In this document: positions 12,501 to 23,892 of the stretch, piece after piece | How the letters are laid out: each line of letters opens with the position of its first letter | Numbering within the stretch: the first letter of the stretch is position 1 | Assembly (NCBI RefSeq): GCF_003148665.1 | Contig: NZ_QGGQ01000001.1 | Span: 265,762 to 329,761 of the forward strand | DNA: 64,000 nt | Source of the DNA: Maribacter polysiphoniae | GTDB taxonomy: Bacteria > Bacteroidota > Bacteroidia > Flavobacteriales > Flavobacteriaceae | Direction of reading: 5' to 3' | Translations under genes and position numbers: made by a program | Notes under the pieces: generated by a model | Told to the model about the DNA's origin: nothing | Seen by the model: the letters and a program-made list of their open reading frames with translations, nothing else | Database searches by the model: none

Positions 12501-15500
12501 ACCGCTGATTGCGCAACAGGAGGTACGGCAATAGTTACCGTTAGTACAGCAATTTTAGGAACTGATTATACATTCGGGATATTAGATAGTTTTAGTGCCC
12601 CATATGCCTCAACTTTTTATCCACCAGATACACCTGGCGGACCAACAAGAACCTTTACAAATTTAACCCCGGGTATAACCTATACCTTTGTAGTTCATGA
12701 CAATACAACACATTGTGATTATTTTGAAAGTGCTACGGCCCCTATAGATTCGCCTTCCGGACTTACTTCTAATTTAGATGTTGTTTCCAATATAACATGT
12801 ACAGGAAGTGCAAACGGAAACGTAAGTTTTACTTTCGATAATTATGACGCTGGAGCTACCTCTGTAAATTATGAGATATTCAATGCACAATCGAATATCA
12901 CTACCGGTATTTCCGGATCTGCCAATGTAAATCCACCTGCAGTTGGTACAGGCGTTTCAATCTTGAACTTAGGCCCATTACCAAGAGGGGTCTATTATAT
13001 TCTTTTTTCTGAAGTAGGTGGAGCATACAATGGTTGTACGGTAACTTCTGATCAATTCACGATTACCGAATCTACGAATTTACTTGAAGTAGATGCAACA
13101 GCCGATAAAAATGACAATTGTAATGTGAATGCCGGTCAAATTTCGGCTGTAGGCCAATATGGTACGGCACCTTATGAATATCAACTTACTCTATCAACAG
13201 ATCCTGCCCCAATCGTTTCAACTTGGGCCGGAAATAGCACAAATACCTTCAATGTTGAAAGTGGTGATTACATTGTGTATATAAAAGATGCCAATAATTG
13301 TATTCAATCGGATGCTGTTACGGTAATTACCGATCCATCACCAGAGATAAGCGTAGCTTCCACTAACCAATGTACGGCCACTGAAGGTTCCTTTGAGGTG
13401 GATATTAGATTAGATGTGGTAGGAATGTCTCCATATACCATCAGTGTAGATGGTGCTGCGCCCCAAGCAAGTAGTTTAAGTTCGGTTGGGGATACCATGA
13501 CGATATCCAATTTGAGTTCTGGTTACCATACCTTCACCATATCCGATATCAATGGTTGTGGAGAAACTAAGGATATCACTATTTATCCTCCTTTGGATCT
13601 AAGTGCGAACATCACGGCTGCCGACAACTGTGACCCTGCCGATTCCGGTGAGGTTACGATTACCGCAAATGGAGGTTCAGGAAACTATAGTTACACCCAA
13701 ATTACCCCTGCTGGACCTACCCAGGTTTCAGGCGTATTTACCGGACTAACACATTCCATCGCTTATATGTTTGAAGTGGAGGATACCACTACCCATTGTA
13801 CTACCCCAGTAACTATAACGTTACCAGCTCCTGTAAATCCAACATTTACTTTGGCCGCTACCGAGGTAAGTTGTTTTGGAGGAACCAATGGTACCATAAC
13901 CGTAACATTGGATGCCGGAAACATCGATGTTCCTTATGAATATAGTTTGGATGGAGGTACAACGACACAGCCTTCCAATGTCTTTACCGGACTTTCACAA
14001 GGGACCTACAATGTAACCGTAATCTCAGCCAAAGGTTGTGAAGATGTTAAATCAATTGATGTAGATGAACCTACCCAATTGGATATTTCCGCTTCGGCTT
14101 CAGCCTTTAGTTGTAATGATACGACCAGTACGATTACCGTAACAATCAATGATGCCACTCCTGGAAATCCATCGGGAACAGGACCTTATGTCTATAGCTT
14201 TGATAATGGTCTTAATTTCCAAGCAGGAAATACCTACCAGGTACCTTTTGGATCGCCCGATGTCAATGTTGTCGTAAGGGATGCCAATGGTTGTTTGGAT
14301 ACTGAAGTAGTCGTTATTCCGGCCATGCAGGAAGTTATGGCTTCAATCAACCAAACACAGGTTATTGATTGTTCCAATGGAGCGGAAATAATAGAACTTG
14401 TACCATTAAATGGTTCAGGTACCTATACGTATGCGGAACTTCCAAGTGGTAACCCAGTGGCAGATCCCACAAATATTGTATTGACTGCTCCAGGAACCTA
14501 TGTTTACGAAATCACGGATACCGTAACAAACTGTTCGGTCATCGTTGAACATAACATTGCTCCCTATAACCTAATCGATGTTACAGCTACCATGGTATCG
14601 GATGCTACTTGTAGTGATAGTGTTGATGGGGAAATAAGTGTTACCCTAACAGGTTACACAGGAACGTTCAACTATCAAGTATTGGATAATACCGGTGCTC
14701 CTGTAGTTGGTGCTTCCGGTACGGATACTGCCGTTGCAGACCCATATACTTTTACAGCATCCTCAACGCTAGACGCAGGTACCTATACCGTACACATTAC
14801 CGAAACCGCTTATCCTGAATGTGTTGCCACTTCGAATAGTGTAACCATCGATGCCCCAGAGCCATTAGTGTTGAACTTACTTGGTATTATAAATGCCAAT
14901 TGTAACGAAACCAACGCTATTGTCACTATGCAAGCAACAGGTGGTACAGCTCCATATTCGTATGGTGCGGCCATTAGTGGAGCCGGTGACCCTGGTGTTT
15001 ATCCTTTTGACAACACCGTGGAATTGGACCCTACTACAAGTTTAAATTGGGATATATATGTACAGGATGCCAATGGTTGTGTCATTGCAATCCCATATGC
15101 CGTAACCGTGGCTACCGATACCACTCCCGATATTTCATTGGCCTTGGATGATGCCTGTGCAGATGAAGGGGATTTCGGTATCACCGTTTCACTGGATGCC
15201 ATAAATATAGGGGTAGCCCCATATACCATGAGTATTAATGGAAGTGCTTTCCAAAGCATTGCCAGTTTCCCTTATACGTATACGGGTCTCACCGCAGGTG
15301 CGTATTCCATAGAGATCAGGGATGCCAATAATTGTGGTGAAACTGAACCCATTACCATTGATGCTGAATTGACAGCAAGTGCTTTCGTAGTTTCCCAACC
15401 AACATGTACAACTAACGATGGTGTAATTGAATTTACCGTAAATGGTGGTTCAGGTTCTTTTACTGCTGAATTGTTACAATCGGATTTAACTCCGACAGGT

Positions 15501-18500
15501 ATAACCGCAGCAGGTAACCAATTTACGGGAGTTGCTTTTGGTGACTATATCGTACGGGTTACCGATGATACATTAGGAACCCCTAACTGTAGTGTTGATG
15601 TTCCAATTTCTTTGGAAGAACCAACCCCAGTTACCCTGAACACCACCCAGAAAACAGATATTACTTGTTTTGGTGCTGCCAATGGAACGATTACGGTTAG
15701 TTTGGTTACTCCTTCAACAGGGGTAAATGATAATCCACCGTATTCCTATACCGTAGATAATGGTTCAGATCCCGCTATCACAAATGGTACGGGTAGTTTC
15801 TCTGGATTGAACCCAGGTAACTATACCATTACCGTTACTTCGGAAAGAGGTTGTATTGCCACGGATAACATTACAATCAATGAGCCTACAGCATTGGTGG
15901 TTACCGCAAGTGCCACGGATTTTGCCTGTGCCCTTGACAATACCGTAAATGTTTCCGTTCTAACAATAGATGTACCTAGTACAGGAACGACCCCTTATAC
16001 GTATAGCATTGATGGAGCCAATTTCTTTACAACAAATACCTTCAATGTAATTGATACGGGAGCAACACAAACGATTACGGCAACCGTAAGGGATGCCAAT
16101 GGCTGTTCCAATTTTGATACGGTTACCATAAACCCATTACCAACCATAACCGATGTAACCGTTAGCCAACAAACGGCTATAACTTGTGCCAATGATGAAG
16201 TTGCACGTGTAACTGTTACCGATGGTTCAGGTGATTTCACTTTTGAATTGTTACCAACTGGAAGCGCTCCAGTGCAAACGCCAGGAGCAGGAAACTATTC
16301 TGCCGACTTTACGTTGACAACCCCAGGGGATTATACCTTCAGGGTAACCGATAATGTGACCGGTTGTTATTTCACCACTGCTCCCTACACTATTGCTCCT
16401 TACGACCTTATTGAGGTTGTCGCAACTCCTGTTTCTCCAGTGACTTGCTTCGGGGACAATGATGGGGTTATGGAAATCAATGTTACGGAGTATAACGGAA
16501 ACTATTTGTATGAGGTCTTCAACAGTGATGGAACATCAACTTCCATTACCAATACGGGTGTAGCTCCAGGTATCTTAAGCATAACCGGATTGTCCGCAGG
16601 AAACTTCTATGTAGTTTTTACTGCAACGGATACCCCGTTCTGTCCGGCTACATCGAACACGATTACCATAGGATCACCGGATGCTGCTGTTCATCTTGTT
16701 GAGCTAAGCAATATCAATGCGAATTGTACTATTGGGGCCCAAGTAAGTGTACAGGCGACAGGAGGAACTCCAGGGTATACCTATGCATTTGTCCCAACGA
16801 CTACCTCACCAACAGGATTGTACACCTCAAATGCAAGTGCCATTCTAACGCCAGCCACATATCCTGCAGCTTATGACGTATATGTACAGGATTCCAGAGG
16901 TTGTACCGATATGATCACCATAAACGTAGATGAAGATCCTATGCCTACGGTAACGGCACCTACTTATGCAACTGACCAATGTACCTCCAACGGAACATCC
17001 TATACATTTACCGTAACTGGTAGTGCTGGTATTGCGCCACTTGAATACAGTATTGGAAACGGATATCAGTCCAGCGATACTTTCACTGTAACCGCACCAG
17101 GAACTTATACCGTTACCGTACGGGATGCCAACGGATGTACAGCAACCGATACCATAGAGATTTTACCGCCACTTGGTTTAACACCTGCTGCAACCGTACA
17201 ACCTAGTTGTGCCCTTAATGATGGTGTAATAACAATTACGGCAACTGGCGGGTCCCTAAATTATGAATATGACCTTTTGGATAATGGTGGTACAAGTGTA
17301 ACCGGTGGAGTTAGACAGGCATCCAATGTCTTTAACGGACTTGCGCCTGGTACTTATACTGCTTTAGTTTATGATACCAGTGCTTCGGGTTGTGATGCCC
17401 AAGCCCCAATTACCCTTGAAACACCAACACCAGTAGTATTTACATGGAACAAAGAAGATGTCTCCTGTAATGGAGGTGCTGATGGGTCTATCGAGGTAAA
17501 CCTTGCTCCTTCCAATGATAATCCACCGTATACCTATACTTTGGATGATGGAACGAACCCACCAACGGTACAGACCAGTAATTTATTCACCGGTTTACCC
17601 ATGGGAACCTATGATATTACGGTAAGTTCCGGCAAAGCATGTTCAGATACACAACAGGTGATAATTGTTGAGCCTGATCCCGTTGATGTAACCGCAACCG
17701 CAACTGATTTTGCCTGTAATCCTAATAATACGGCATCGAGTTCAGTTATAACTGCAACCGGTATTGATGGTACAGCACCTTATACCTTCAGTATTGATGG
17801 TACGAATTTCTTTACCTCGAATACATTTACCATATTGGATACTGGTTCTACGCAGACCATTACGGTAACCATAAAGGATGATAATGGTTGTACGGATACG
17901 GCATTAGTGACCATTGAACCATTGAACACGTTTACTGCTACGGTTAGCACAATTACCAATATTTCTTGTGCAGGACCTGAACAAGTGTTGATAACCGTGA
18001 ATGACAATGGTGATGTGGCCAATACCTATACCTATGAATTGTTGCCAATAGGAAACCCTAACGGCACTGAAGTGGCAACAGCATTGAATACAACAACACA
18101 GTTTGATCTGACTGCCGTAGGTAGTTATACGTTCCGTATTACGGATACAACAACCGGATGTTATGTTGATACACTGCCTTATGAAATAGCGCCCTATGAT
18201 TTGATCGAGGTAACCGCAGTGGCTATAGATCCAGTTATTTGTTTTGGTGATGGCAATGGTTCGATAGAATTAACTATTGATGGTTATGTAGGTGCTTACG
18301 ATTATCAAGTGTTTGATAGTAACGATAACCCTATTGGACCTTCGGTAAGTACTGATACAAGTGTAAACCCAAGAATGATTACCGGACTTTCTGGTGGTAA
18401 CTATTATATACGGGTTACTGAAACCGCTGCTCCTTTATGTTCTGATGAAACCAATACAGTTACCATCTCATCACCCGATATGGCGTTGACCGAGACAACA

Positions 18501-20744
18501 ACTGTTTTGAGTGGGGTAGAATGTACCGATGATCAAGGGGAAGTAAGGGTAAACCCAACAGGTGGAATAGCTCCTTATGATATTACCTTGACCAATACCA
18601 CAACAGGGGATTCCTCCGGTACTTTGAATGATGTAACCGGTGCAGTATTCTCAGGCTTGTCTGCTGGTGACTATAGCGTTACCATAGTGGATGCAGGAGG
18701 TTGTTCCATAACAAATGCTTATCCCATTTTATTGGATATGCCAACACCTGTGACAGCAAATGCCATTCCGTTGAACACGGCACTAACCTGCTTTGGCGAT
18801 ACCACGGGAAGTGTTTCCGCTGTGAATGTATTGAACGGAAGTGGAAACTATGAATACCAATTGAACTATTACGATGCTTCAGGTACAACCATTGAATTTA
18901 CAAGTACTCTTCAAAGTGGTCCTGACTTCAATAATTTAGGAGCAGGTATCTATAGTATTACTGTTTCCGATGGATGGAACTGTGATGTGGAAACCAATCA
19001 GGTTACCATCACAGAACCTACACTTATTGAAGCAACATTGATCCGTACCGATCCATTGACCTGTGCTACAGGTGTGGAATTCGAATTGAGTGCCACAGGC
19101 GGAAGCGGTGTTTATGAGTACAGCTTGGATAATATTACTTTTAGTCCGATGACCAGCAATCCAATGCCTTTACCAGAAAGTGGTATGCTTGGCTCAGGAT
19201 CACACCAGTACTATGTACGTGATCTAGGAGGTGCTTGTGAATCGGTACGTTCCAATGCCATAACTGAAACAGCGATTGTACCCCTTGCGTTGACCGTAGA
19301 CACGTCAGCCGCTGTGATCAATTGTAATGGTGAGGCTACGGCGATCATCTATGCCAGTGCAGCAGGTGGTTTAGGTAACTATCAATATGAATTGTATACC
19401 GATGCATCCTTGAGCATTGCAACACGCGTAGCCGGTCCTCAAGGATCTGGTAAGTTCACTGGACTTCCCGCAGGTACCTATTACGTGAATGTAACCAGTG
19501 AGGATTGTACCACTCCGGCAGAGGAGGTTGTTATCATACAACCAGAACCTTTGACCTATACCGAAAATGTTGTGGACGTCACCTGTTTTAGTGACACCAA
19601 CGGTAGTATAACCGTTACCCTTTCAGGTGGTGCAGGTGGATATCAATATGCAATTTCCCCTAACCTTAACCAATTCGATACAGAAAATACCTTTACCGAT
19701 TTGGCACCTGGGGATTATACGGTTATCGCCCAAGATATGAACGGATGTTTCGAAATATTGGAATATACCATTGGTCAACCGGATATGTTACAGATTTCCG
19801 CAACCACCACCCCTGAGATTTGTGTGGGTGAAGCCAACGGTACAATTACCGTATCAATAACAGGAGGTACCGCTCCATACAGCACAAGTCTAAATGATAA
19901 ATCGAACTTTGTTCAAGATCAATTGGATTTTACAGATGTCGCTGCTGGTAGTTACCTATTGTTCGTAAGGGATGCCAATGGTTGTGAGGATAACATCATT
20001 GTTGAGGTTGGCGCAGGTGAAAACCTTAATGCCACTGTTGAACCTGTATATGAATGTACCGGTGATACCCCGAACAATTATATTGTGGTAACATTGGAAG
20101 ATCCTTCTATTACCAGTGATGTATTGTATGCAATGGATTCAACAGATCCAGCTGATATGCAATTGACCCCTGACTATAGCAATTTGGCACCAGGTACACA
20201 TGCATTGACCATTGCCCATAGTAATGGATGTGTAAATACCGTCGATTTTGAAATCCTAGGATTTGAACCATTGACCTTGGAATTGCAGAACAACAATATC
20301 AATGAAATTACTGCAGTTGCCACAGGGGGAAGAGGGGAATACAACTTCTACTTCGGAGATGTTGATAATGGTTCTGATAACACCTATATGATCAATAGGA
20401 CTGATACTTATGTTGTTAGGGTTGTTGATGAGAACGGTTGTGAGGTCATTGCTAACATTGCAATGGAATTCATAGATATCGAAATTCCTAACTTCTTTAC
20501 ACCTGATGGAAATGGTGAAAATGACATATGGTTGCCCAGAAATATTGAGTCATACCCAAAAATACTAATTAAAATTTATGATCGTTATGGTAGAGTAGTT
20601 GAAGATAATGTAGTCAGTAAAAACGGATGGGACGGCCTATACCATGGTGCAGAACTACCAACCGGTGATTATTGGTACATCATTAAACTACAAGGTGAAT
20701 CTGATGATCGTGAATTTGTTGGACATTTTACCCTATATCGCTAA
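3576..20744 (+). CDS. sprB: Giant SprB-like gliding/adhesion surface protein (5722 aa)
   Basis: A signal peptide ends near SSFSQ (residue ~25). Residues ~30-390 form a unique head with a Trp-rich start. A DUF11-type module follows at ~395-510 ([11 protein letters not shown] ... [10 protein letters not shown] ... RDVLPVNV). The body consists of dozens of ~80-residue SprB-type repeats, each with a conserved Cys near its start (patterns such as NVSCxGxxDGxIxF) and an APYxYSIDG ... GTYTITVxDANGC core. The last ~85 residues are a CHU_C C-terminal domain ([18 protein letters not shown] ... GHFTLYR), the T9SS export and attachment signal. In Flavobacterium johnsoniae, SprB is the mobile surface adhesin propelled along the cell during gliding. 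The SprF-type partner follows after 18 bases. Two exact-order super-repeat arrays are described separately. Whether this is the orthologue of SprB or a paralogue cannot be settled here. Confidence 0.9.
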   Translation: MKIKSTKILLLTCFLFLGVLSSFSQVKNDFDVRYEADIRGEITFVGNNIVNRQIDPHWEGAYERWGWWWIWNPRANWVSDVVSPNTPYDLTGNSSESNDVLNMQYIDIDSDPDTFSSSSATLDIPDVDCSLVRYAGLYWSAVYVNSDRSNIDNIKFQVPGGTYQDITADEILFDGDGDPDFGYYSPYACYKDVTSIVSGLSNPNGEYFVADVLASSGSSISGGVSGGWNLVIVYENPNLPGSKFITTFDGYAGIASAAPDVDIPISGFTTLPAPFNVNANIGIAALEGDNRIRGDGLEINANGSFSALYSTQNPANNFFNSNITIDPDIITTRNPNSVNTLGWDVDLFPVTNRPNNNVIPNDATSATLRLSSTQDKYDVFFTSFDVEIIEPKIVLEKRVKTPGGIDITGQGVHLGQILDYELTFQNIGNDDVDGYIIRDVLPVNVAPPNGIDFTDSDFVLPSGVTYSYNSASHTIEFSIPNALVLQGLTPYSIRMRVKVAENCFDFVDACSDLIQNLAYSTYHGVQNAAQVTDDPSVTDFDACGFVVPGATNFLLDDLSDCNFSRTVELCGTEAILDAGDNFDGYVWVRDDNGNNLFDSTDTVITDGDPDNDPSTMSVTEVGTYIVDKIATDPCKGFKEIITVVPYGSGIIPNPVIEYFNSVNSDTDPSNDLAGEIVQCSVDNDLLPKLFLCGIGDTRQIQVNILDAQSIVWEKLDEGSCDAAGDDCANKNLTCTWSPEGTGNNYLVSSEGKYRLSVTYQNGCTSRFYFNVFQNTLDIEYDHNDIICTTPGNITITNLGTGYGYQLVDDATGNIITPFSANNGPSFDFGTGENGAYRVQVTQLDNAGNPIDDACIFETPVIGIVERDVQYEVEVTPANCTVLGTATIRVTNADANYEYEIRLDDGTNGGQGTLVDSESAQTNNNFTFTGLNPGNYIAVVRTDDGCNYSEQITIIDENDLDLDARVLQAITCDPGTILMESTGGQAPHVYAIWEYVNESGTTITSYATINDIPSTEFQTNTTFEVLAPGDYTFVVVDDNNCPVFSNMVSIEFRPAAEYDPVTITDVQCFGDTTGEIQFNLTNDHGYAITYFLSDDTDTPISSNNSGYFTGLAAGNYSVRINQTFGTASCDYTEDITIGAPTAALSAISTIVQDYTCVQDAIIEAQSVTGGTTPYSYSIDGVTFIPDTTPNAHRFGNLTDGTYTITVRDANGCTFATPAITIVPLNEPSDLTFTATAPNCPTQTSDVTVTVVDGNTPYVFDIIAPSSIAATSTSGTTAGFDGLAPGTYTFRVTDNKGCTYTEDFTITPVSPITVAGTLVNNVTCVGASDGAVDFTVNGFSSSYAYSIDGATSITAQTANTINLTGLSAGDYTIIVTDEITNCTDTQTITVNEPTNPLDFTFNVTPLGCTADGSVTITATDGWGGYSYEITQPDAVVLGLQSSNVFSGLNQTGIHTIQVTDAGGCVVTDTFTIDVPTNPTISLDATTDLCFDPGSGVSLTATTTNGVAPYSYSLNGGPTQTGNVFNNLTPGSYTVVVTDAYGCSATSNTVTIEPQLSVSPVLTKELDCATSPDAVIDITINGGYSAFTYQVNGGTSIPVTGNTFTYTTAVDGSFTFLITDDEGCTAETTVVVDPITNPTATTNPTNPTCNGLADGSVEVVIDPNFGTAPYQVDFNGGGLSSQTLYTGLAAGTYNYIVQDSKGCTFNGSVTLTAPDSITADAVLTQPYTCLQTGTIQAQNVSGGTPGYMYSIDGINFVPTDTFTGLTDGTYTITVRDANLCTFVTNEVIILPLDPPTDISFVATPPNCPTETSDVTLTVTGGTGAIGYEITAPAASTTNISGATTGVFAGLAPDTYTFLVTDANGCTYTENYTIDPVTPIDVVGVLVNNVSCMGAADGAIDFTISGFTTSYQYTINGGTPVTGQTIATINQTGLIAGVYTIIVTDETTNCTSTTTITVSDPPSALVIDSIVPTDPTCLDSGSVTVNVSGGWGNYSYEFIDPSSVHTTNSTGILNGLTDTSAAYTVNVTDANGCTITDSFTLNPAVAPVLSVSANSLCYDSTTGLILTANVTSGGTAPFQYRLNGGAYQSEADFTGLAPGSHTVEVIDSKNCSASATIDVFPTLAASANLVKDLDCSATPDAEISISVSGGNPTFNYEVLRDGSSVQASTAVPSNPFSYTTTTAGTYEFIITDTESCTVTTNQVVITANNPPTVVEVVANPLCTTSADGSVTLNITGGTAPYQVVFDGSAPSTQTTYAGLAAGTYNYTVTDAKGCVTNNSVDLIAPPVLVPGTIDVVQDYTCINTSATLQVINYSGGTPGYTYSLDGVNFQVSDTFNTGITAGTYTITVKDANGCIATTPAVVIDPLDPPTDLTFVATAPTCPAINSDVTITVIDGNAPFNYEITAPAAATTNVTGATTGVFTGLVPGTYTFKVTDAKGCELEESYTVVDIPQVTAISQLTNNVSCFGAADGAFTFTVSDFATTYSYTVENSASTVIQSDNNINFTTPIAVAGHPADTYTVTITDDTTNCSTTTSMVIENPPAALDFTFTNSPVTCIQNGSITVIATDGWGSYEYQLENTVGPAIVYAYQGSNTFNNVPAGTYNIYVRDAGGCIIDKPITLDPAETPTIALEPATDYCYDGTDQASLVVSITDGVAPYTYTINGGAQTAVVGNPFTIANLTPGTYDIQVTDAYGCVSNALNGILIEPQLAATSTLTKGLDCTVSPDAEIDVTITNGYLPYASYEVSTNSGVSWSAPVAIVGNSFTYSASVDGTYDFRITDNNGCTVITQTVVSPIVYPVITSLVQTVDILCNGDSGATINVNLDNTQGTAPFTISVLNTTTGTNYGAQTAGLPSGTYEVTVTDAKSCTDMKTIIILEPDPINYDINLVPITCNTALGTDPGSITVENLTGGTAEYTYYLTGNNGYSANYVTTAGGEDHTFAILEFGIYEVDVVDSNGCSLVTTNIIASPPDDLDIDVSALTADCATGGTAIVTVSTAILGTDYTFGILDSFSAPYASTFYPPDTPGGPTRTFTNLTPGITYTFVVHDNTTHCDYFESATAPIDSPSGLTSNLDVVSNITCTGSANGNVSFTFDNYDAGATSVNYEIFNAQSNITTGISGSANVNPPAVGTGVSILNLGPLPRGVYYILFSEVGGAYNGCTVTSDQFTITESTNLLEVDATADKNDNCNVNAGQISAVGQYGTAPYEYQLTLSTDPAPIVSTWAGNSTNTFNVESGDYIVYIKDANNCIQSDAVTVITDPSPEISVASTNQCTATEGSFEVDIRLDVVGMSPYTISVDGAAPQASSLSSVGDTMTISNLSSGYHTFTISDINGCGETKDITIYPPLDLSANITAADNCDPADSGEVTITANGGSGNYSYTQITPAGPTQVSGVFTGLTHSIAYMFEVEDTTTHCTTPVTITLPAPVNPTFTLAATEVSCFGGTNGTITVTLDAGNIDVPYEYSLDGGTTTQPSNVFTGLSQGTYNVTVISAKGCEDVKSIDVDEPTQLDISASASAFSCNDTTSTITVTINDATPGNPSGTGPYVYSFDNGLNFQAGNTYQVPFGSPDVNVVVRDANGCLDTEVVVIPAMQEVMASINQTQVIDCSNGAEIIELVPLNGSGTYTYAELPSGNPVADPTNIVLTAPGTYVYEITDTVTNCSVIVEHNIAPYNLIDVTATMVSDATCSDSVDGEISVTLTGYTGTFNYQVLDNTGAPVVGASGTDTAVADPYTFTASSTLDAGTYTVHITETAYPECVATSNSVTIDAPEPLVLNLLGIINANCNETNAIVTMQATGGTAPYSYGAAISGAGDPGVYPFDNTVELDPTTSLNWDIYVQDANGCVIAIPYAVTVATDTTPDISLALDDACADEGDFGITVSLDAINIGVAPYTMSINGSAFQSIASFPYTYTGLTAGAYSIEIRDANNCGETEPITIDAELTASAFVVSQPTCTTNDGVIEFTVNGGSGSFTAELLQSDLTPTGITAAGNQFTGVAFGDYIVRVTDDTLGTPNCSVDVPISLEEPTPVTLNTTQKTDITCFGAANGTITVSLVTPSTGVNDNPPYSYTVDNGSDPAITNGTGSFSGLNPGNYTITVTSERGCIATDNITINEPTALVVTASATDFACALDNTVNVSVLTIDVPSTGTTPYTYSIDGANFFTTNTFNVIDTGATQTITATVRDANGCSNFDTVTINPLPTITDVTVSQQTAITCANDEVARVTVTDGSGDFTFELLPTGSAPVQTPGAGNYSADFTLTTPGDYTFRVTDNVTGCYFTTAPYTIAPYDLIEVVATPVSPVTCFGDNDGVMEINVTEYNGNYLYEVFNSDGTSTSITNTGVAPGILSITGLSAGNFYVVFTATDTPFCPATSNTITIGSPDAAVHLVELSNINANCTIGAQVSVQATGGTPGYTYAFVPTTTSPTGLYTSNASAILTPATYPAAYDVYVQDSRGCTDMITINVDEDPMPTVTAPTYATDQCTSNGTSYTFTVTGSAGIAPLEYSIGNGYQSSDTFTVTAPGTYTVTVRDANGCTATDTIEILPPLGLTPAATVQPSCALNDGVITITATGGSLNYEYDLLDNGGTSVTGGVRQASNVFNGLAPGTYTALVYDTSASGCDAQAPITLETPTPVVFTWNKEDVSCNGGADGSIEVNLAPSNDNPPYTYTLDDGTNPPTVQTSNLFTGLPMGTYDITVSSGKACSDTQQVIIVEPDPVDVTATATDFACNPNNTASSSVITATGIDGTAPYTFSIDGTNFFTSNTFTILDTGSTQTITVTIKDDNGCTDTALVTIEPLNTFTATVSTITNISCAGPEQVLITVNDNGDVANTYTYELLPIGNPNGTEVATALNTTTQFDLTAVGSYTFRITDTTTGCYVDTLPYEIAPYDLIEVTAVAIDPVICFGDGNGSIELTIDGYVGAYDYQVFDSNDNPIGPSVSTDTSVNPRMITGLSGGNYYIRVTETAAPLCSDETNTVTISSPDMALTETTTVLSGVECTDDQGEVRVNPTGGIAPYDITLTNTTTGDSSGTLNDVTGAVFSGLSAGDYSVTIVDAGGCSITNAYPILLDMPTPVTANAIPLNTALTCFGDTTGSVSAVNVLNGSGNYEYQLNYYDASGTTIEFTSTLQSGPDFNNLGAGIYSITVSDGWNCDVETNQVTITEPTLIEATLIRTDPLTCATGVEFELSATGGSGVYEYSLDNITFSPMTSNPMPLPESGMLGSGSHQYYVRDLGGACESVRSNAITETAIVPLALTVDTSAAVINCNGEATAIIYASAAGGLGNYQYELYTDASLSIATRVAGPQGSGKFTGLPAGTYYVNVTSEDCTTPAEEVVIIQPEPLTYTENVVDVTCFSDTNGSITVTLSGGAGGYQYAISPNLNQFDTENTFTDLAPGDYTVIAQDMNGCFEILEYTIGQPDMLQISATTTPEICVGEANGTITVSITGGTAPYSTSLNDKSNFVQDQLDFTDVAAGSYLLFVRDANGCEDNIIVEVGAGENLNATVEPVYECTGDTPNNYIVVTLEDPSITSDVLYAMDSTDPADMQLTPDYSNLAPGTHALTIAHSNGCVNTVDFEILGFEPLTLELQNNNINEITAVATGGRGEYNFYFGDVDNGSDNTYMINRTDTYVVRVVDENGCEVIANIAMEFIDIEIPNFFTPDGNGENDIWLPRNIESYPKILIKIYDRYGRVVEDNVVSKNGWDGLYHGAELPTGDYWYIIKLQGESDDREFVGHFTLYR
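7038..12176 (+). repeat. Super-repeat array 1 in sprB: three 1713-bp copies of seven modules
   Basis: The Cys codon of the module reading YTC(V/L/I) falls at 7038, 8751 and 10464 (residues 1155, 1726, 2297). The spacing is exactly 1713 bases (571 codons) twice. Each copy has the same order of seven Cys-led modules: YTC, APNCP/APTCP, NNVSC, a WGxYxYE-containing module, DLC/SLC/DYC, LDC, and NPTCNG/ILCNGD. DNA identity between copies is clearly below 100%, so the duplication is old, yet copy length has been kept. Confidence 0.8.
12798..18239 (+). repeat. Super-repeat array 2 in sprB: three ~1.8-kb copies of seven modules plus a partial fourth
   Basis: The first module's Cys codon falls at 12798, 14610, 16446 and 18240 (residues 3075, 3679, 4291, 4889), giving spacings of 1812, 1836 and 1794 bases. 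The order within each copy is NITC/DATC/PVTC, NCN/NAN C, a DQC/DAC module, a NC/PTC/PSC module, a TCFG/SCNG module, xFxC, and an xIxC module ending APYDLIEV. A fourth copy starts at 18240 and loses register after its second module. Module identities differ from array 1. Confidence 0.75.
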
Positions 20745-20762
20745 ACTTAACCTATAATTCCA

Positions 20763-21707
20763 ATGCGTACTAAAATAGTAACAGTTCTTCTTTTTGCAAG
20801 CGTCTTTATGATGAAGGCCCAAGAACTTACCATTCCCCAACTATCGCAATACTTAGCTGATAACCCCTTTGTAATGTCACCCACATATGCGGGTATCGGG
20901 GATCATGTTAAGATTCGTGTAAACGGACTTACCCAATGGGTAGGTATAGAAGATGCCCCAGACACCCAATCCTTAGCTGCCGATATGCGTATTGGGGAAA
21001 GATCCGGGATAGGAGCCTTATTGTACAACGATAGTAATGGTGAAACCAAACAACGAGGGGCTAGATTGTCCTTTGCCCACCATTTGACCCTAGATAGATA
21101 CGATGATGAGTTTCTATCGTTTGGACTGTCGTACAACTTCAACCAATTTCGAATAGATATTGAAAATTTTGATGCTTTGGATCCCAGTGTTACAGATGAC
21201 CGGGCCACTACAAACCATAACTTCGACGTTGGGGTAATGTACCGATACGACAAGTTTTATTTTAGTTTGAATGCCTCAAATATATTAAACAAGGATCTGA
21301 CCAAATTCAATCCAGTATTTGAACCCAACACCCTTCGTAATTATTATGCCTACACAGGATATCGATACACCAAGAACAAGAACAGTCGATTGGAAATTGA
21401 ACCCTCGGTCTTCTTTCAACTTTTTGAGAGCGATGGTCGTTCGGTAACCGATTTGAACGTGAAATTCAGATGGTATGATTTTGAGGACTACTACTACGCA
21501 GGGGTAACCTATCGATTTTTGAACGATCAAATAGGTGATCCATTATATATTGCACCTATTGTAGGACTCAAAAAGAACAATTTTTATTTTGGATACTCCT
21601 ATCAGATCATCTTAAATGAAATACTTGGGTATAGTTCCGGAACGCACGTGATTACCTTAGGTGTGGATCTATTCCAGGGCATCAGTAATTGTAGATGTAC
21701 CTATTAG
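20763..21707 (+). CDS. sprF: PorP/SprF-family type IX secretion outer-membrane protein
   Basis: This 314-residue protein has a signal peptide (ends MMKAQ), then the family start 'LPQLSQYLADNPFVMSPTYAG' type pattern with an N-P-x3-SP-x-YAG core and a Trp-containing strand (GLTQWVGIED). The rest alternates aromatic beta-strands consistent with an outer-membrane barrel. It sits 18 bases after the giant adhesin, the classical sprB-sprF order. In F. johnsoniae, SprF is needed for SprB to reach the surface. The length is normal for the family. It is co-transcribed with sprB; no separate promoter is visible in the gap. Confidence 0.9.
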   Translation: MRTKIVTVLLFASVFMMKAQELTIPQLSQYLADNPFVMSPTYAGIGDHVKIRVNGLTQWVGIEDAPDTQSLAADMRIGERSGIGALLYNDSNGETKQRGARLSFAHHLTLDRYDDEFLSFGLSYNFNQFRIDIENFDALDPSVTDDRATTNHNFDVGVMYRYDKFYFSLNASNILNKDLTKFNPVFEPNTLRNYYAYTGYRYTKNKNSRLEIEPSVFFQLFESDGRSVTDLNVKFRWYDFEDYYYAGVTYRFLNDQIGDPLYIAPIVGLKKNNFYFGYSYQIILNEILGYSSGTHVITLGVDLFQGISNCRCTY

Positions 21708-21781
21708 GGAACGAATTATTTTCAGACACCTTATTTAAAGATAAATTAAATATATAGTCTTCTGATTTCATTGGATTGATT

Positions 21782-21789
21782 TAAGTTTG
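21782..21789 (+). promoter_or_regulatory. -7 promoter element of folB
   Basis: TAAGTTTG matches the Bacteroidota -7 consensus TAnnTTTG and lies 20 bases before the folB start codon. No TTG stands at the ideal upstream spacing, so the -33 box is weak or absent. Confidence 0.5.
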
Positions 21790-21809
21790 CGGAAAATTTC
21801 AATAACCGA

Positions 21810-22169
21810 ATGGGGATAATCAAACTAAAAAACATCAAAGTACATGCACGTCATGGCTGTCTGAGCGAAGAAAATATCATAGGTAGTGAATATAGGGTTG
21901 ATATCGCGTTGAAATCAGATCTTAAAAAGGCCTCTATTTCCGATAACCTTCAAGATACTGTTGATTATGTACATATCAATCACATAATAAAGGAGGAAAT
22001 GGATATTCCTTCCAAATTATTGGAACATGCCGCTAAAAGAATCATAGATCGGGTTTTTAAGGAATTAAAGTCCGTAACTAAAATAAAATTGGCCGTTTCC
22101 AAAATAAATCCACCTATAGGGGGTGATGTAGAAATGGTAACTGTTGTTTTACGTTCAAAAAGATCATAA
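21810..22169 (+). CDS. folB: Dihydroneopterin aldolase
   Basis: At 119 residues this is the usual FolB length. It starts GIIKLKNIKVHARHGCLSEE, the family's 'hGxxxxE' opening, and ends with the K-I-N-P-P-I-x-G motif that carries the catalytic lysine region. FolB cleaves 7,8-dihydroneopterin to 6-hydroxymethyl-7,8-dihydropterin and glycolaldehyde in cytosolic folate synthesis. No other folate gene is next to it. It has its own promoter candidate and is followed by tRNA-Cys. Confidence 0.9.
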   Translation: MGIIKLKNIKVHARHGCLSEENIIGSEYRVDIALKSDLKKASISDNLQDTVDYVHINHIIKEEMDIPSKLLEHAAKRIIDRVFKELKSVTKIKLAVSKINPPIGGDVEMVTVVLRSKRS

Positions 22170-22178
22170 ACAATAGTT

Positions 22179-22208
22179 TTGATACCTTAAAATAAGGTGC
22201 TACCTTTG
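22179..22208 (+). promoter_or_regulatory. Promoter of tRNA-Cys
   Basis: TTG (22179-22181), 19 bases, then TACCTTTG (22201-22208) is a full match to the Bacteroidota consensus. Transcription would begin a few bases before the tRNA 5' end at 22221. Confidence 0.75.
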
Positions 22209-22220
22209 CACCTCGAAAAT

Positions 22221-22291
22221 GGCATCGTGGCCGAGTGGCTAGGCGCAGCTCTGCAAAAGCTTGTACAGCGGTTCGAATCCGCTCGATGCCT
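22221..22291 (+). tRNA. tRNA-Cys (anticodon GCA)
   Basis: The acceptor arms GGCATCG / CGATGCC pair perfectly. The anticodon loop CTGCAAA (22251-22257) carries GCA at 22253-22255, with the normal T before the anticodon. The T-arm GCGG-TTCGAAT-CCGC is perfect. The CCA end is not encoded. A short CATAAG-ACTC-CTTATG hairpin follows at 22292-22307. Confidence 0.92.
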
Positions 22292-22363
22292 CATAAGACT
22301 CCTTATGTTTCAAAGAGTCATTTTGAAACAGATGGATTAGGGTACTAAGTTTACACCTCAAAG

Positions 22364-22434
22364 GGCATTGTGGCTGAGTGGCTAGGCTAGGCCCCGCAAA
22401 GGCTTATACAGTGGTTCGATTCCATTCGATGCCT
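22364..22434 (+). pseudogene. Degenerate tandem copy of tRNA-Cys
   Basis: This 71-base copy lies 143 bases after the intact tRNA-Cys and can still fold: GGCATTG / CGATGCC has one T-G wobble. The GCA anticodon is kept, but the base before it is C (22395) instead of the near-invariant T/U33. The T-arm and D-arm have gained wobble pairs. Its upstream -7 element is TAAGTTTA, with the final G of the consensus lost. It could be a weakly used or dead gene. A scanner may still call it tRNA-Cys. Confidence 0.65.
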
Positions 22435-22470
22435 CAAAAAAAACCTCCTTGTTTAAGGAGGTTTTTTTTT
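22434..22470. terminator. Bidirectional Rho-independent terminator
   Basis: CCTCCTT-GTTT-AAGGAGG (22444-22461) is a perfect 7-base stem flanked by an A-run on the left and nine T on the right. It can stop both the rightward tRNA transcripts and the leftward rnr/DUF2807/LysE run, whose last stop codon overlaps the T-tract. Confidence 0.88.
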
Positions 22471-23143
22471 ATTCCCTTATCTGTTCAATTTGTTCTATTC
22501 CCTTCTCAATATTGAATTGATCCTTTGGTAAAAACCCTTTGGTAATAAGGACTAAACCACATATGATCAATATAATACCCAGGATTTTCTTTATTCTAGA
22601 AATTCTTTTGTAGGTCAATTTACGTTTCAATTGCTTGGCCAATAAAATCTTGAAAATATCAGTTGTTAAATAGGCTCCGAGCATGGCAGCAAAGAAAACT
22701 ACAATACGATTGGGATCATTGTTCAGGCTCGGACCGACCACAATAATAATACCCAACCAAAAAACAAGTACACCAATATTGATGAAATTCAACAAAAAAC
22801 CTTTGACAAATAAACCAAGATAATCGCTCTTCTTGGTTCTAAATGCCGGTTTATCTTTTTTAATATCGGTCTTAAAGTATGTTGTAATACCATAAACCAA
22901 TAATATAACGCCACCAAAAACATAAAGACCGGGTTGGTTGCTTAAATTTTCCAACAATTGAAAACTACTGAAATAAGCCACCGTCAAAAAAAGAACATCC
23001 GCAAGGATGACCCCTAAATCAAAGGACAAAGCTGCCCTAAAACCTTTTACCGCACTGGTTTCGAGAAGAACAAAAAAAACAGGCCCAATCATAAAGCTTA
23101 ACAAAAAACCCAATGGAATCGCTGCCTGAATATCGTCTAACAT
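22469..23143 (-). CDS. LysE/RhtB-family membrane exporter
   Basis: This 224-residue protein has about six hydrophobic segments and opens with the family pattern GFLLSFMIGPVFFVLLETS, in which the G-P motif of the first helix is clear. LysE/RhtB proteins export amino acids or related small molecules across the inner membrane. The C-terminus is short, charged and rich in Lys, Glu and Gln. It lies 8 bases after the DUF2807 gene, so they are probably co-transcribed. The substrate cannot be predicted. Confidence 0.85.
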   Translation of the reverse strand: MLDDIQAAIPLGFLLSFMIGPVFFVLLETSAVKGFRAALSFDLGVILADVLFLTVAYFSSFQLLENLSNQPGLYVFGGVILLVYGITTYFKTDIKKDKPAFRTKKSDYLGLFVKGFLLNFINIGVLVFWLGIIIVVGPSLNNDPNRIVVFFAAMLGAYLTTDIFKILLAKQLKRKLTYKRISRIKKILGIILIICGLVLITKGFLPKDQFNIEKGIEQIEQIRE

Positions 23144-23151
23144 CTGTGCCT

Positions 23152-23832
23152 TTACATTCTAGTTATTATACCTCCAAATACAGTTTTCTCCTCCATTTTT
23201 TTAGGATCACCATAAACCAATACCTCACCACCCGCCTTAACGGATGCCTTTACATAGTCCGTGGCATAAATCTCTGCCTTGGAACCGGCATTCACATTAA
23301 TGGTCGAAAACTTCGTAATCAAATCCTTTCCCTCATAGACACCTCCGGTATTTATGGCTACATCCTGTAGGTCCGCAGTACCCGAACTTTTGATAACCCC
23401 TCCGGTAACCGCTTTTATCAACAACTGTTCAACCTGGGCATTGATATCCAATTCACCACCTTCTTGTGCCTTAAGCTCCAAAACATCCTGGCTAATAGCC
23501 TCTTTGGAGTAGATTCTAGCATCTTCATTGACATCGACCACTACCAACTTATCGGTATAATATAAATCGATGAACGTTCTATAACCACTGAATATCTTGG
23601 TGATCTGCATACGTATCTTCAACACTCCCTGATTATTGACAATAACCACGTTATCGGTATTCGCACCAGTTATAACAGCCTTGTTTTCAGTTGATTTTAT
23701 CAAATTAACAGATAAACCATCAAATGCCTTCAATTCTGAAAACGGCTGTAAATCCTGTGTAATTTTATTGTCTTGTGCTACTGTTATTTGACAAACAAAA
23801 ACGAGCAACACAAGCCCAACCAAATTTTTCAT
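23152..23832 (-). CDS. Secreted DUF2807 (head GIN domain) protein
   Basis: The chosen ATG at 23832 gives a clean signal peptide (MKNLVGLVLLVFVCQITVAQ); the frame runs 13 codons further upstream without need. The mature part is a repetitive beta-helix-like fold of short strands with recurring G-G turns (AQEGGELDI, VTGGVIKS, NTGGVYEG, KAGGEVLVYG), as in DUF2807. The biochemical role is unknown; these proteins are common, exported and often found in Bacteroidota. It lies 60 bases downstream of rnr and 8 bases upstream of the LysE-type gene. Confidence 0.8.
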   Translation of the reverse strand: MKNLVGLVLLVFVCQITVAQDNKITQDLQPFSELKAFDGLSVNLIKSTENKAVITGANTDNVVIVNNQGVLKIRMQITKIFSGYRTFIDLYYTDKLVVVDVNEDARIYSKEAISQDVLELKAQEGGELDINAQVEQLLIKAVTGGVIKSSGTADLQDVAINTGGVYEGKDLITKFSTINVNAGSKAEIYATDYVKASVKAGGEVLVYGDPKKMEEKTVFGGIITRM

Positions 23833-23892
23833 TGTTTTAGTTTTTAGGTATTTTCTTACTAACTTAAACAAATTCTATTCCAAAAAACGATT

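Noticed and set aside
7038-18240. Regular repeats considered as a CRISPR array or tandem satellite
   Set aside because: The repeats are in one open reading frame, encode beta-domain modules of ~80 residues and are not short identical DNA repeats with unique spacers.
4274-18888. Many frames of 60-150 codons antisense or out of frame to the giant adhesin gene
   Set aside because: They are shadows of a repetitive coding sequence: low-complexity, no recognisable domains, no promoters, and they recur at the same place in each super-repeat.
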